From Kwoniella bestiolae CBS 10118 (Eukaryota; Basidiomycota; Tremellomycetes; Tremellales; Cryptococcaceae): a stretch of DNA of 64,000 nucleotides. The notes under the pieces were generated by a model. That model searched no databases and was not told the origin of the DNA. It saw only the letters and a list, made by a program, of their open reading frames with translations. Shown in pieces: positions 1-12,627 of this stretch (position 1 is the first letter of the stretch; every line of letters starts with the position of its first letter). The position numbers and the translations under genes are program-made. The DNA lies in the NCBI RefSeq assembly GCF_000512585.2, contig NC_089242.1, forward strand, positions 1,364,001-1,428,000, in the 5' to 3' direction.

Positions 1-263
1 GGAAAAAGGAAAGCAGTGCCAAGAATAGCCAAGATGCCAATGTTAAGGGTACAACAATAACCGAATGAGGGAAATTGAGGAATTGAGGAATGCTCCGGAT
101 CAGAGAAATACAGAAATATCCCGAACATCAGATATATATAAAAATGTCATCGCCACTTTCAACTTACCATCATTCAATTTCAAGATCGAACTTATCAATC
201 AACCACTTATCAACTAATACTCAACAACTCAATACCAAGCTATACAATAACTGACTATACACG

Positions 264-2301
264 ATGTCAGCTCCAGCACCAGCATACAAATCTTCAATGG
301 ACGGTACCACCGTCAACAACGGGTCATCCCCGGTCGGTACAGGTAAAGCACCTCAAGGAGACGATGATCTCCATCGATATGTTACAGACGATCAACCTAG
401 ACAACCCAAGATGACTACTGCTGCTCCAAAGGGTGGTGAGGGTGGATTGTTGGTGAGTTGATCCCTTCATTCATTACTATGATACCCTTCATATCTTTCT
501 TCCATCGTTCACTCGTCGGACTAGAGTATCCGTGCTTGCGCTCAGATCGGTATGCTAATTATGAACACCGTTCCAAATATAGACCGTACAACCTCTCAGA
601 AAGAACGAGTATGTCGATCTCACTTATACCGACCGTAGGACATAATCACTGATCATGCTACTCATGCAGGATGCAACCTTCTTACGCTCAAGATTTGGGT
701 ACATCCTCTATCCAAGTGAGTTTAGCACTAGTGATCCGATTCCTTTCTCACGATCATCCCCACTTTCGTTCACATGACTGGTAGATCTTGTATCCCACAA
801 ACGTGCATCACTTATTGCATACATACTCCGCTCTCTCACCGCACGCGCTCTTTAACAGTTCTCTCATGCATATATTGACCTAGCTTCATCCTCACAGCAC
901 GGTTTCTACGGTTCCATGATGAACGGCCTGGGATCATGTATCGGTAACATCGGTATGATCCCTTGTTGTCCCTTCCCAAACCCTTTCCACAATATCGGTC
1001 AAGGGTCAGTTGGTCTCGTCAGTCGATTCGGTCAATTCTACAAGGTAGGTCATGGTATTGCCATATTCACTTGTGCAAAGCTGACGAGATTACTCGGTGG
1101 TAGTCCGTCGATCCTGGTCTTGTCAAGGTCAACGTCTGTACCGAGTCTGTGCGAGTTGTTGGTGAGTCAATTGGATGTATATGTTTCACCTGGTGTATCT
1201 AGCAGTCCTAACTGACCTGCTACCATGACAGACGTCAAGATCCAACTCACCTCGGTACCTCGACAAACCGTTCAAACCAAAGATAACGTCTCAGTAGACG
1301 TAGACAGTGTTATCTGTTGGCACGGTGAGTATGATTTAAAGCTGGACGCTGCGCAGTCACTCATCAGCTGATCTCACGACAACTCGATAGTCATCTCTCC
1401 TTACCGAGCTGCATTCGGTATCAACGATGTCCGAACTGCTCTTGTTGAGCGAGCTCGTGAGTTACTCGAATCCACGGATCTTTCAGGCGGAAAGTGTCAG
1501 CTGACGATGACGCATCGCAGAAACCACCCTTAGACAAGTTGTTGGTGGAAGAGTCTTGCAAAGTGTCATTTCCGACAGAGAAGGTCTCGCCTGTGAGGTT
1601 GCAGAAATTGTGAGTCTGTTCCCATCTGTGATCAATTCCATACAAACGCTTAACCTCATACAACCGTACAGATCGAAGCTACTGCCGAGAAATGGGGTGT
1701 AGCCATCGAATCAATCTTACTCAAAGACATCAACTTCTCAGTTGAGCTCCAACAATCATTGTCTTCAGCCGCCACTCAAAAGAGAATCGGTGAAAGTAAA
1801 GTTATCGCTGCTAGAGCTGAAGTCGATGCTGCCAAGTTGATGAGACAAGGTGAGTTTGTTTGTTGCTTTGGTGCTGGAAGCTCGAAAAAACTCTAGCTAA
1901 TATCGTTTCATTATTTTAGCTGCCGATGTACGTTTCTCCCTTCTGCTCCTACTATCACCCATGGGGCATTTACTGACTTACCAAATTGTGATTTAGATCC
2001 TCGCTTCTCCAGCTGCCATGCAAATCCGACAACTCGAAGCCTTACAAAACATGGCTCGATCATCAGGCAGTAAAGTTGTATTTGGTGAGTTGACGCTCTC
2101 TCCGAAATATACCATATATGCTGATTTTTCTTTCTGCCCCTCTTAGTCCCCATGAACCTCGGTGGAATGGGCGCAGCAGGGATGAACGGTGATGTCGCAC
2201 ATCAAATTGCCGCCTCGGCTCACGACGAGCACCATAATGCCGAAGCTGGACCTGGGCCAGCTACTAACGCGGGCTTGATCAGCTCGATGGCTAATGTTTA
2301 G
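264..2301 (+). CDS. Stomatin/SPFH (band 7) family membrane-associated protein
   Basis: The spliced product is about 380 aa from 12 exons: 264-452, 583-608, 670-715, 898-1044, 1104-1161, 1232-1324, 1391-1456, 1521-1609, 1672-1849, 1920-1927, 1997-2084, 2147-2301. All junctions keep one frame. The N-terminus is polar and disordered. A Cys/Pro-rich hydrophobic stretch around residues 90-115 (IPCCPFPNPF) is the likely membrane hairpin. It is followed by a band 7 core (GLVSRFGQFYK, then SVDPGLVKVNVCTESVRVV) and a Glu/Ala-rich helix with ATQKRIGESKVIAARAE, as in stomatins. Family knowledge: SPFH proteins oligomerise on membranes and scaffold microdomains; the exact cargo is not inferable. Exon 10 is only 8 nt. 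The start is the first ATG of the frame, after an A/C-rich leader. The family call is strong; the specific paralogue is not resolved. Confidence 0.88.
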
Positions 2302-4078
2302 GTTAGGCCAGAATAGAGGGCTGGGTATCCTGAAGAGCGGGTGGTAAATACAGAATTAAATTATGTATTGATAAATTAATCAAATTGTCGTTTCGTGAAT
2401 CCTGTTTTATAATATAAATTTGATATTGGTTATTGGCTATATAAGAAGGGAAGTAATAAGATGATGATAAACTACTGTGTATAATATATATATTCTCTCG
2501 TATCTTATGGGCTATGAAATGCTATATAATCTGTCCCGTCAGCGATCCAATAAGTGAACATAGTCTTCACCTCATTCGTCACAACCTCGCAATCATTGAG
2601 AAAGCTTCGCGTGACTATGCAAAACGACTAACAAGATGTCATAGTCTATTGTGATTCTGCTACTCTCCAAATGTATCACACTTGATTAAACTATGAAAGG
2701 TCCGTTAGTGAGGGGTCGTATTAACATCAGAGGGAAGTGGCACGACCAAGTCTCCCGTCGAATTCAGTCGGAAGCTCGTTCTCACACATTGTCATTCTGG
2801 TCCCAGCAATCTATCCGCCGGTGTTGGACTGCACGACTAGAGAACGATCGCAGGAAAGGATCGATCACTTGCCCCACCCCTATCGCTTTTTGGACGTTCC
2901 CCACTTGCCAAATGGGATGAAGATTATATGCTGGGCTTGCGTTTGGGCAAAAGGTAAACTCGTTAATTGTTATTACCCCTGTTCGCACAGCGGTGCATGC
3001 TCACAGACCATTCAGCATGCCGTGGCCACTCAGTCGACGATCGTCAGAGCACAGCGGAATCTTACAGATGGGAGATCTGCTTTTCTTGGGTTTATAAGGC
3101 ACATTGCATCGAGTCATCCCATTTGATGTACTATTGGCTCATCAAGTATTGGTGGAAAGCCCTGTCTGTCATGAAGGTCGAGCGTTCTTTTGATTTATCA
3201 GAGCTTACTGGCAGGTCAAACACCTCGACATCCAACACTACCCATGCGATCGAGAGGAACATCGATGGCATGGATGACGACCTGTTGATACGTTGTGTTG
3301 CATTCTTATAACCTGTCCTCGCTGCCAAAAAAGTCGAGAAAGAAAAAAAGTCAAGAGAGATGTTCATGTCCGCAGCGAGAGCAGCAGGCAATCATCTGTA
3401 ATGATACTGTGACGAGTAAAGAGAACGAAATAAGAGGAAGAGGAGGGGTAGACTGATCATTGGTAGACGATGAACAGGAAAACCACACCCAGAAGCCGCT
3501 GGTCACTATGTTCTGCAGCAGTGGTGATGTAAGTGACCCCGTCTCACACCATCGGGCGAGACTGGACGCTGAGAAGCGACGAGTTGACGTAAGTGGGTAT
3601 TCCGAGAGGGTGATCATAGCCTTTCTATTCGTATGATCTGTGTGCAGTTACTATTCGCATAATCAATCGTCGACAAGCGCAGTAAATTAGTCTTAGGTGC
3701 GAGGAGGATCCTCAGTGTAAGAGAAATCTTCAATGTCAAATCAGAAGGAATGTCATTTTCAGGTTTGTGGATGTCATATTTCAGGCGTCCAATAAATCTT
3801 GCAGTTTAAGCTGGGCCCAATTTCTTGCTTGGGACAAAGAGATTAGTTCTGAAGAGTTAGAAAAGAAGCGGATCGAGAAGTTGCAAGAGCGATAAATCTT
3901 GGACCAGGTAATCTTTCCGAAATGGTTAGCGCAGATATGTGCATATCTAGGCATGAATGACGTGGTGCATGCTCATCATAGCTTCCTCGCTCTCTGCTTA
4001 TTCCATCCTCAAATGGTACCACCATGTCCCTTCCCGCATTCCATCAATCCAACCCATCGCATAATCCACTCCCACTCC
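2302..4078. other. Intergenic region, no gene recognised
   Basis: This 1.8 kb stretch lies between the 3' ends of the SPFH gene (+) and TIM54 (-). Its open frames are short, lack family motifs, and do not join through plausible GT-AG introns into a convincing protein. It begins with an AT-rich stretch (about 2340-2500) expected for 3' UTR and polyadenylation signals. A small or noncoding gene cannot be excluded. Confidence 0.4.
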
Positions 4079-5883
4079 CTACTCCCCCTCCTTGGGCAAC
4101 TCAAAAACTCTCAACCACCCTTCTCCGAACCTCTCATCCCAAGCCACCCCACTCTCAGGCCTGACAATCTCCCACCCCTCAGCATTACCCATCCACCTCA
4201 ACTCCTTCTTCTTCCGTTCCGCTTTTAACTCATCAAGCTTCACCACCTTCCCAGATTTGTTTTCTTCGTCCGTTAATTCCCTTTCTCCCAACTCGTACTT
4301 CCTAGCCTCCTCTATCCTGGGTTTCAAAGCCTCATAATAATCCTTACGAGCTTCTTCGATCTTCTCCGGCAATTTCTTAGAATCAGAATTATAATATTCC
4401 TCTGAAGCCACGTCAAACTCCAGATCACCCGATCCCGATGGGTTGAACGGTCTGATACTGTTATTTATGAGGGCTAGGGCAGCTTCTGATCCTTCTTTGA
4501 CGCGGTATCGCTCGGTGAAGAAGGATGTTATCATATGTGGGATTTGGCTGAATCCTATGTGATTGACGAAGGGGAGTAGTAAAATGGGCGGGTGGGGAGG
4601 AAGGGGGTTGGGAGGGAGATGGTATTGTTCGGGTATCTGATATGTGGCTTGCTGGGGCTGACCAGATGATACAGGTACAGCTTGGGGTTGAGGACGAGAG
4701 AGGAAGCCTAGTCCCGTAGTGGGTTTAACAGGAGCAGGTGAAGTTTTGACTGGTAAATCCGATGCGGTAGTATCGACGGGTACTTCTGCTACTTCAGGTT
4801 GAGATAGTTTCGGCTCATCAAAGACCCCGTCATCCCTCAATTTCCCCTCAATTTCATCCTCCCATTTCCACGCATCAACTCTACCCATCCATCCTCTCCT
4901 CAATCCCTCCATGTACTCTTTCAAACTTGCTCTTCCGACGAGTACGATCCCGCCTTCCAGTTCCCTTCTCTGGTACTCTTCAGGCGAAAGTACGCCAGGT
5001 AGGGAGAGCTGGGGTGTGGGAGGTTCGAGTCCTAGGGCTTGTCGTCGTTGAGTGAGGATCTTGGCGCGAATCTGGCGAGTGATGGATCCTTGGAGAGGGG
5101 AGGTGGGGAGGTCGTAGTCTATTGCTGCTGCTACGAGGTATGGCTGTGGTGTTGTGGTGGAGGATTAGCATAGCTGTACTACAAGGAGACTCAATCATGG
5201 ATAAGAATGAAGTGAAAGAGGGATTAGAGCGAAGAAAGGTGATAACTTGTTTGAGTACCTGTCCGATACAATCACAGATTCCCACTCCCAAAGCATAAAC
5301 AGAAAGCGAGCAACAAAGGGGAGAGAACACGATCCATCGCCCAATGATCCACAGCATTTGACCTTGCCCAAGAAGACACAACACCACACAATCCACTTCC
5401 AAGTAGAGGAGAGGACAAAAACCAAAAACGCACCTTAACATACTTCCTAAAATACCTCAACGCCCTATCCGTATCCTCATCACCCGGCCATTTCGCCCCA
5501 TAAACCGTAACCCTTCTATTCAACCCCAGACTCCCTCCCTCCAATATCTCCCTACTTTTGTCCTCGACCTGCCGTATCGTGTCGGCCTTTATGCGCTTAC
5601 ATTCAGATCGATCGTAATAGTACGTTCCGGTGATGGAGGCGGCGATGGTCCAGAAGATGAGCCAATTCCGAGAGGGTAATTTGGGTTTCCAGGTGAGTAC
5701 GCTGTGTGGGATACCCGTGTGGGAGAGGGCGGAGCGGAAGCCTGTCAGCTCGACTGGCTTGGGTTTGGGTTGGGGCGGGACGGAGGTAGAAGGAGCAGAA
5801 GCAGGGGTGGGGTTGGGTTGAGGTGGGGGGTTAGGGTTGGTGGCTGGCGGAGGAGGCGGGTGAGGGTGCTCGGGGGCGGACAT
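4079..5883 (-). CDS. TIM54: Mitochondrial inner membrane translocase subunit Tim54
   Basis: There are two exons, 5434-5883 and 4079-5143, giving about 504 aa. A proline-rich N-terminus (residues 1-45) precedes the Tim54 signature at about 51-75 (GIPHSVLTWKPKLPSRNWLIFW) and a single transmembrane segment (about 73-90). The rest is hydrophilic, matching the known topology of one N-terminal span with the bulk in the intermembrane space. Family knowledge: Tim54 belongs to the TIM22 complex, which inserts carrier proteins into the inner membrane. The intron donor is GTGCGT and the acceptor CCACAG. Length is close to yeast Tim54 (478 aa). The long proline stretch at the N-terminus is likely disordered. 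Confidence 0.9.
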
Positions 5884-7017
5884 CTTAATTCGGACCTGTC
5901 CCTTGTTTTTGGACGACCCTCGAGATCTGTCTTGATTATCTTACAGTTGTGCTAAATGGGAATGCAGGAGGTTGTAATCATTTGACTCTGTCGAACGCAC
6001 TCGCTCTCAACATTTTTTTGAGCTTAGCTTTAAGCCGAAAAATAAAAGTTGATAACGGAATCTACACTTACCACGTGGCGATTCTCATCCGCCTTACCCG
6101 TACTCGTACAGTATCATTCCTGTCTCTCCTAATCTCACCTCCGATAAACCTGAGATGGTCCTGCTGGTGCGATACGCATGAACGGCATGACAAGCTCATT
6201 GGCATGTATCTCAGTATCAATTAGAAATTGACGCGGTGGACAGGCGAGGAATGGAGATCAGAACAGAAACTATAGCAGGTCAAGTGAGAGTGGCGGAATG
6301 TAACTTATTCTGCTTTACCGGAAACACGGTCACATCATAGCACAGATGATAGGCTTAGGTCAGGTGATATGTCTTCTCACTTAACTTGACAGTGAGGATG
6401 ATTTTGTTTGTCTCATGTGAAAAGGCACCCCAAGATCAAATCAACGATCAATGATCGATTGTTCTTTTGAGGTGGTGACCTGACACATTCTCGACCATCT
6501 GTCTTACGGGCATTCCCATTCTCATTCTCATTTCAAATATTGTGATGCGAGTATACAGGGCTGACAGCACATGAGTAACTGTCAAGGATGCTCAGTAATA
6601 ACCAGATTGCCAAATTGTGAATGTTCGAATGGAGAATTGCACCTCGGACCAAACGATTTGAACTTTGGTTAACGACGAATTCATGATTCACAGAAGAACG
6701 GAGAGCGGAATTGGAAAAGTAATGGAGAGAGGAGGGAAAAGAGATATATAATGAAACCTTTCCATCGAAAAGTTCATGTATGAGAGGAGGAGGGAGAGAG
6801 GAGACATGGCATCTCGATCACTTTATTACTGGAGAAAAGATGTGTGGACAATGAAAGGAAGTGGGAATAGAGTAAAATAAATAAAACCCGAACGAGAAAA
6901 CGCAAGTTTGTTTATATTACTAGAATGGAATAGGTTTAGAAAGAGAAAGAAGATTTGTTTTTCGGATTTATCTTTTCTTCATTTAAAAATAATTCATATT
7001 TCCATTCCATTCCCATC
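5884..7017. other. Intergenic: 14-3-3 3' flank and TIM54 promoter
   Basis: This 1.1 kb stretch separates two minus-strand genes. The part next to 7018 is AT-rich (about 6880-7010), as expected for the 14-3-3 3' UTR. The part next to 5884 must carry the TIM54 promoter. No further gene or structured RNA was recognised. Confidence 0.4.
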
Positions 7018-8100
7018 TTAAGCGGCAGCAGGAGCAGCGGCCTCATCCTTTGGTTCTTCGGGCTTGTCTGCCTCTTTCTCTAAAGATGAGGTATTAGCAA
7101 TCGGATCTTGCCTGATAGCAGGGACTTGACCACTCACCTTGGTCGGTCATGTCAGAAGTCCATAAGGTGAGGTTATCTCGGAGGAGTTGCATGATAAGAG
7201 TTGAGTCTCTGTGTAGTTTGATGAGCGGTCAGTATCTGATTATTCCCCATTCCTTCATTGCACCGAGGCAAACCCACTTGTAAGATTCCTCGGAAAGGGT
7301 GTCAAGCTCAGCGATGGCATCATCGAAGGCTTGTTTGGCGAGATGACAGGCTCTGTCGGGGCTGTTGAGGATCTCGTAGCTGGATACGGCAATTCAAACA
7401 TGAGTCGATACTTCTCGAGTTGATCATACATCAATAACCACTCACTAGAATACGGAGAAGTTAAGAGCCAAACCAAGTCTGATGGGGTGAGTAGGGGGGA
7501 GCTCAGTAACGGCAACATCGGAAGCGGCCTTGTAGGCTTCGAGGGATTTGTCGGCAGAGTCTTTTCGCTTGTCACCGGTAGCGAACTCGGCGAGGTATCG
7601 GTGGTAGTCACCCATCCTAAACAAGCACAATCAGCTCAAGTTCCTGAAGCCAATGCTTGTCCACTTACATCTTGTGGTAGAAGACCTTGGATTCACCAGA
7701 AGCGGCGGATGGGATGAGGTGTTTGTCGAGAACTTCGAGGATATCCTCACAGATCTTGGCGAGTTCAGCCTCGATCTTCTCTCGGTAAGCCTTGATCATG
7801 GAGACTTGAGCTTCGTTACCCTTGGATTCCTCCTTTTGCTCAATGGAGGAGACGATTCTCCATGAGGCACGTCGGGCACCGATGACGTTCTTGTAGGCGA
7901 CGGAAAGGAGATTTCGTTCCTCGACGGTGAGTTCTTGGTCGGATGAGGCAACCGACTTCATGTTTTCGACCATTTCTAAAAGGGTACATGGTGCTGTCAG
8001 TGGCGAAGTCGCGTAGTTATAATAGGAGCTACTCACCCTCATATCGCTCAGCTTGCTCAGCGAGCTTGGCAAGGTAGACGGAATCTTCTCGGTTAGACAT
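7018..8100 (-). CDS. 14-3-3 protein
   Basis: Six exons (8037-8100, 7669-7975, 7446-7616, 7278-7379, 7138-7208, 7018-7079) give about 258 aa, the normal family length. Diagnostic motifs are present: RNLLSVAYKNVIGARRASWR (residues about 42-61, the phosphopeptide-binding helix), FYHKMMGDYHRYLAEFA, LGLALNFSVFYYEI, and DSTLIMQLLRDNLTLW near the C-terminus, followed by an acidic/Ala tail. Family knowledge: these dimeric cytosolic adaptors bind phosphoserine/threonine proteins in signalling and the cell cycle. The exon 4 donor is GTGGGT. A 529-base leader intron ends directly at the ATG. Identification is secure; which of the usual two fungal copies (BMH1/BMH2-like) is unknown. Confidence 0.96.
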
Positions 8101-8629
8101 CTGCGGGATTGGGGTGATTGTGCGCGATGTAGAAGGAAGGTAAAAGATCGTGATTGAGTGTCGAGTGTCGCGATAAGGGCAATGGCGTAGGAAAGAGAGA
8201 AGAAAGAATCGATATCAGCATATGCTCCTTTTCCATAATGATCCTCTCGTATGGCGACAGCAGTACACAGAAAGAGAAAGAAGGGATATATCACATTTGA
8301 CTGAATGTATCCAGCCACGTCTCGCGATAAGGAAACGGGATATTTGGAGGAAATATCGCAGTCACACCATTCAGTTCCTCATCTCCGCGTGTATCGATCG
8401 ATCACGTCAGAGAGATGTTATCTGGTAGTGTATCGCCTTAGGTGTATAAGGGGGAAGATGTGTATGGAGGAGGAGAAGGGGAGGATGGTCATAACGAGAC
8501 GAAACACGACTCGATCGCACGGACGCGCAATTGAGCATGAAAGCGCGTCGCAACGGCGATACTGTCCATCTCCCAATCTTTGCTTGCTCCCTCTTTCGCT
8601 CTGCAGCTTATGAGAAGCACACGACTCAC
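8101..8629 (-). other. 5' UTR intron of the 14-3-3 gene
   Basis: On the minus strand a consensus donor CTCAAG|GTGAGT lies at 8629 and an acceptor CCCGCAG abuts the ATG at 8100. At 529 bases it is far longer than the coding introns here (about 50-130). Leader introns of this kind often boost expression; that role is inferred. Confidence 0.6.
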
Positions 8630-10008
8630 CTTGAGAGTAGTTTATAAAGATTGTTGACTGCTTGGATCGGGTTGTAGTGTATCAAAGGGATGATTGATAA
8701 GTTGGATGATAAGGGGAATGAATGAACGAGGTTGTTTGTTAAGCGAAAGAGGGTGGGAACGATTCAGACTGTCAGCTTTACTATCCTCTACTATATATGC
8801 TGTGCGAGGGGTAGCGGAGTCAAGATAAGAGGAGCGAATGGAAGACTGATGATGATGAGTATGAGTGGGATGGGACAAAGGAAGGTAAAGACGGGTCATA
8901 ACGACCACGGTCCAATCAACCTGCAGCCAAGTTGGGATGACTCGACTCCACCCTTGATCCATCCAATCATGTCCATCCATGCATCTTGTCCTTCTCTTCA
9001 AGTGACGGATGAATGTATGTACTCACAGTAGTAAGGGGTAGTATGTAGACGGGTAGTATAGGTATGTGAGATTGATCAAAGATAGATGGATGATATGAAA
9101 TGGATGGATGGAGAGGATGATGATGGAATGTGAAGGAAATGGTAGAGTGGTGGTGATAGTAGGAGTAGCGTGCCAGCGTGCTGTGTTGGTAGGGTGGATG
9201 ATCCGAGCGTAATGCAGTAATACCACTATAGTACTATACCAGTATGCTTGCTGGGGTATTACAGGGTTCAACAAGGGGGGTTCACCTAAAACGGATGTGG
9301 CACCGGCTACAGGGCAATCCCACTGTATTCTGCTCATAACATAGTAAAACGGCGTTATAGTCGGCGATATAAGCTAGGCAGCCAGACGCGGAATCAACTG
9401 TCAATAGTACGTCATCTCCTCATTTCAATTGATTGGATAGCTTAATATACGATCGAGACAAACACGCGTCTAGCTTATTGAATGGACGAGCGTGCCTTGT
9501 TGGGTACCAGCGATATTGTGGCAGGCATGCGAGATCATGACACTGTGTATAGGCATGTGTGTGGTATTACGGGGTCTCCTTTTTAGGATGAGATCGGTTC
9601 TAGTAGTGTCTGGTGGTCCAAGCTTAATCAAATGTGAGCTACATGTTACAGTGAGTAAGCTAATCAAACGTTTGCGGATTGACTCATCAATCTGAATATC
9701 TTGGCTTTTCATTCTATATTCATCCATGCTCTTGGCTAGTCCATTTACAGGTAACTCACAACACTAAGGTCATAATCACTCCATTCCCAAGCGTCTCAAC
9801 TCACACCCATCCGAGCCATCCGTCAACCGGAACCCATCTCGCTACTACCTACTACCAATTCCATTCTTTTCCTTCACATCTCGCTCCTTTCTCTCTTTCA
9901 TACCTTATCTCGAATCAAAATAATTTTCATATAGATTGACGTACAGCAAGTCCACATCCACGCTCTACTGTCCTATCCAGTTCCGCACAGATATTGTGAT
10001 ACAACAAG
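8630..10008. other. Divergent promoter region of 14-3-3 (-) and DUF2408 gene (+)
   Basis: No coding exon was recognised. The region holds the 14-3-3 leader and promoter on the minus strand. A pyrimidine-rich stretch (about 9775-9910) precedes the plus-strand gene, typical of promoters and leaders in this genome. The open frames here have no family resemblance. Confidence 0.4.
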
Positions 10009-12261
10009 ATGGCTTCCAACATGGTACCTCAAGTAAGCTTCATCAGGCATCCCTTATCTCCATGGCAAATCTTACTAATCTCCGCTTTCGTCCTGATTTA
10101 GGAAGAACTTCCAGTATTGGAATCGTTGATTACCATTCGTAACCGTCTGACAGCGTTGAAAAAGGTAAGCTTGCATGTTCCTCCTATTTCATTCTATCTA
10201 GCTCGGTGTGCCGGACAGAATAAATAAAGATGCGTCTGCATTTCCCAACCGTATGACACATGCTGATACACCTGTTATGATAGGACACAACCCGATTCAT
10301 CCGTGCCCCAGATGTTATGCCAATCTACAACTCAGTAGTTAAACAAGGTATGTCCCGTCTATAAACATTACATAGTCGATTCAACTGCTTACTCAGCCCA
10401 ACTCAACTCCCATAGTGACTCGTCTAAATACCATCCGAGACGAACAATCGCACAACCAATCTTCCCTCTCGAGCAATGCCGCAGCATCTTCCTCAACCTC
10501 CAAACCTGCCATCCAAGAGGCGAACAGGGTAGATACGGTCCTAGCGGATGTATTCGGTCTACTCAGTCTGTTCTTCCTCACTATCGGTAAGAGCAGGGAA
10601 ACACCAGCTACGTATTGTCAAATCGCTTCTATGAGAGTGAGTAGCAACCCCCCACTCCCACTCCCACTACCGCAATGCGAAGTCAACTAGCTGACATGGA
10701 ATCATACATAGCAAATCTTATCCCACATGAACGAATCAGGAGCATACACCGAAGAGATCCTTGTGCCTATAAAAGAACGGTTGGAAGCTTTGAAGAATGT
10801 TATCAAGCAGGATTCAGAGGATGGGAAACACCCTGAACCGATTGTTAGGTTGATGTCTAGGAAACTGGAGGGAGTCGGTAAGTTCAGCTCGTTTGCCTAA
10901 AGAAACTCGTAAAGGCCTCAGCTGATTGAGTTCAAATACTTGTTATAGAACACCAAATGCAAGATCTATTCTCATCCTTATCGGTCTTATCGGTAGAACT
11001 GGTACCGATACATCAAAGATTGGTACATCTCCGAAAACAACTTTCTGCGTTGGCTGCTGAGCCTAAGCCCAACAAGGCGGAGTACAAAGCGATATTGGAG
11101 GAATTGAGGAAAATTGATTCGTGAGTTATCATTACAAGTGTTGTAGAGGGCGCGGCGAAAGCGAAATAAGTTGCTGGAGCGATAGGGCTGTCAAGAGAGA
11201 CAGAATGGGTACGACGATAAGGAAAAACTGGTAGATGGAATGAGCTGACATCAAGTTCGCGCATTAGTAAACGAGTCGATGGCAAATTCCTCGGACCCGG
11301 TGGATCGTTCGTACCCGAGGGTCAAGCATTATTATCAGGTCTACTGGAATCATGTTTCGAAATTACACAAGATATCAAAGCTAGAGAAGCGGAGGAGGAC
11401 GTCACGCCGAGCTTGAAACCTATCTATGAGAGGTTGAGCGAGATGAAACTGCAGTTGGACCAGTTGTGTAAGTGTTCCGACTATCATGATTGGTTGTTGT
11501 GGTAGCTGACGCGGGGGATTCTACAGTATTGACGCATCGATGGACATTGCGAGAGACTGATTTGTACAAGTGAGTTTTGCTCTGCGTATTCAGGGCGAAA
11601 TCGTACTGATTCCTGTCCCTTTTAGCTACGCTTTATCACTGCGAGAAATCGACGCTATGCGAGTGGAAGGTAAATTTGTAGACGCGGATGGAAACAAGGT
11701 CAGTTGCCCTTGCCTCATCAGGTTGGGAATAATTAGCTGACGTTGCGTCAATGAATCAAATCTAGGCTGAAGGTCAATATGTAAGTTGCTCTACACCAGA
11801 CATCCTGTGAGATATTAAGCTTATGAGTCATCGTCTCGCAGGCACTCCTATTCCTACTCCGACGGTGCTATGGTCTCCTGTACAGACTGATGTCTGAATC
11901 TGAACCCATATCAGAAGAATTAATGCCAGTGGTACGTACCAACCGCCACAGCCACGAGGACTGCTTAGCTGATGTGTTCTCACAACGCCAGGCAAACAAA
12001 CTCTCAACAATCAAGAAATGCCTCAACGAAGTCCTAAAATACGGTGGACCGTACACGCCCCGAGACCTCTATCCCTATCATCTGGCATTACATCAGATTG
12101 ACTCGTTAAGGAAGGACGGGAAGTTCTATGCGGACGACGGTAGTATCCCAGAGGGTCAGGCTATCTTGGTAGCTCAGTTGAGCGAGGCGCACGAGTTGTT
12201 GGAGATGTTGAAAGAAAGTATGAGTGATGAGGAGGATGAAGATGAGGGTGATGAGATATAG
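10009..12261 (+). CDS. DUF2408/UPF0662 family protein
   Basis: Twelve exons (10009-10032, 10102-10164, 10284-10347, 10416-10636, 10712-10877, 10949-11120, 11268-11467, 11527-11569, 11626-11698, 11766-11780, 11842-11931, 11992-12261) give about 466 aa. The product is largely helical and begins MASNMVPQEELPVLESLI. It carries two related segments with a D(L)Y..Y.LAL..ID..R.dGKF.d..G pattern: DLYNYALSLREIDAMRVEGK and DLYPYHLALHQIDSLRKDGK. The C-terminus is acidic (SDEEDEDEGDEI). This matches the fungal DUF2408 (UPF0662) family as I remember it. No biochemical role is established to my knowledge. The tenth exon is only 15 nt (AEGQY). The start codon is followed by a very short first exon of 8 codons. 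Confidence 0.85.
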
Positions 12262-12627
12262 GAGGAGTACGGCAGAGAAAGAGAGAGAAAGTGGATGAAA
12301 TAGTTTATATGAATGGTTAATAGTTGTAAAGAAACCCTTGTCTTTCTTATAGTCTCAAAACACACAGCACTTTTCCTTTTTCAACTCTAACTCTGAGTGT
12401 TCGTTCATGGAACGTCACTTTAGGCATGAATAACAATATATAGTGTGGTTCTGGCATTTGGACCAAGCTTACGCTGGACTCGTGACGCATGAAGCAAGAC
12501 CAATACCACATATGATTTGCTCTGAAGGGTATATATGTGAATACATGTAATCTGTCTATCTTCTTCATAATTATTGAAATACTAATCACTTCCCTCCCAG
12601 TCCTCTGTCCCCTGCCCTTCGTTCGGT
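12262..12627. other. Convergent 3' flanks of DUF2408 gene and LSM7
   Basis: The two flanking genes end toward each other 366 bases apart. Only 3' UTR-like sequence is seen. Confidence 0.4.

Noticed and set aside
2693..3391. Several overlapping open frames on both strands
   Set aside because: No splice structure, family motif or codon regularity; most likely chance frames in intergenic DNA.
5010..5040. GGTTCGAGTCC resembling a tRNA T-arm
   Set aside because: It lies inside the TIM54 coding exon and there is no matching acceptor stem, D-arm or anticodon arm around it.
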